Of a DNA stretch of 6,437 bases, positions 6,265 through 6,437 are shown piece after piece (position 1 is the first letter of the stretch; each line of letters opens with the position of its first letter). The stretch covers positions 1 through 6,437 of the forward strand of contig CAMWQY010000151.1 of NCBI GenBank assembly GCA_947176355.1, read 5' to 3'. The DNA is from an uncultured Porphyromonadaceae bacterium. GTDB taxonomy: Bacteria > Bacteroidota > Bacteroidia > Bacteroidales > Muribaculaceae. The notes beneath the pieces were generated by a model. The model was not told the origin of the DNA. It saw nothing but the letters and a program-made list of their open reading frames with translations, and did no database searches. Both the position numbers and the translations under genes were made by a program.

Positions 6265-6437
6265 TTACCTGATAATATATTTGCTGCCTGGAATCTTTGA
6301 GATAATCCATGTAATAAGTATGCAGGATCCGAACGTGGCTACCGACACTATCGCCATAGTCAGGGGGGTAGAACCTATTAGGGGGCTTAGCCAGCGGAAC
6401 ATGAAGACGAGCACGAATATGTGCATCAGGTAGATGC
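6265..6437 (-). CDS. C-terminal end of an acyltransferase-3 family membrane protein (partial)
   Basis: The minus strand is open from the right edge to a TAA at 6267-6265, giving 56 complete codons. It starts IYLMHIFVLVFMFRWL, has a second hydrophobic segment LTMAIVSVATFGSCILITWI and ends SKIPGSKYIIR. The xYLxH start, two membrane helices and the basic SKIP...K tail are typical of the C-terminus of membrane acyltransferases of the acyltransferase-3 (OafA/YrhL, PF01757) family. These move acetyl or similar groups onto sugars and other cell-surface molecules. The N-terminal catalytic part lies outside the window, so acceptor and activity are unknown. Two short G-runs on the plus strand (6363-6368 and 6381-6385) lie inside it, but the frame is continuous through both. 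It converges on the beta-barrel gene. Confidence 0.65.
   Translation of the reverse strand, partial: IYLMHIFVLVFMFRWLSPLIGSTPLTMAIVSVATFGSCILITWIISKIPGSKYIIR

Overview
The window looks like a chromosomal piece of a Bacteroidales genome; the family (Muribaculaceae, Prevotellaceae or similar) is a guess. The reasons are the large outer-membrane protein of the Bacteroidetes 'putative porin' type, the small PF13568-like beta-barrel protein, the near absence of Shine-Dalgarno sequences before the starts, and upstream boxes of the Bacteroidetes type (TAnnTTTG, once with a well-spaced TTTG). No rRNA, tRNA, CRISPR array, insertion sequence or phage gene is visible.

Layout. Four complete genes lie on the minus strand and are transcribed from right to left: a 700-residue outer-membrane porin (5501 to 3399), a membrane-anchored MltF-like substrate-binding protein (3337 to 2528), an exported alpha/beta hydrolase (2449 to 1376) and a class I SAM-dependent methyltransferase (1226 to 306). 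A 273-base AT-rich region follows. It carries the best promoter match in the window, two small inverted repeats and two tiny overlapping ORFs, and it leads to a probable gene start at 32 that runs off the left edge. On the right, a 199-residue outer-membrane beta-barrel protein (5649 to 6248) is divergent from the porin. It converges on the C-terminal end of an acyltransferase-3 family membrane protein (6265 to 6437, minus strand, cut by the right edge).

How the genes may work together. The porin, binding protein and hydrolase are in series with gaps of 61 and 78 bases and would act at the outer membrane, at the inner membrane facing the periplasm, and in the periplasm. They could form one envelope module for taking up and processing a small molecule, but this is inference from order alone; no ABC permease is present. 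The methyltransferase is probably a separate unit with its own -10-like box. The most unusual DNA features are two short tandem-repeat arrays in consecutive spacers: a 7-base unit that forms the last codons and the stop of the binding-protein gene, and an 8-base unit that touches the stop of the porin gene. A short TA tract also lies in the first codons of the porin. I found no clear new defence or mobile system.
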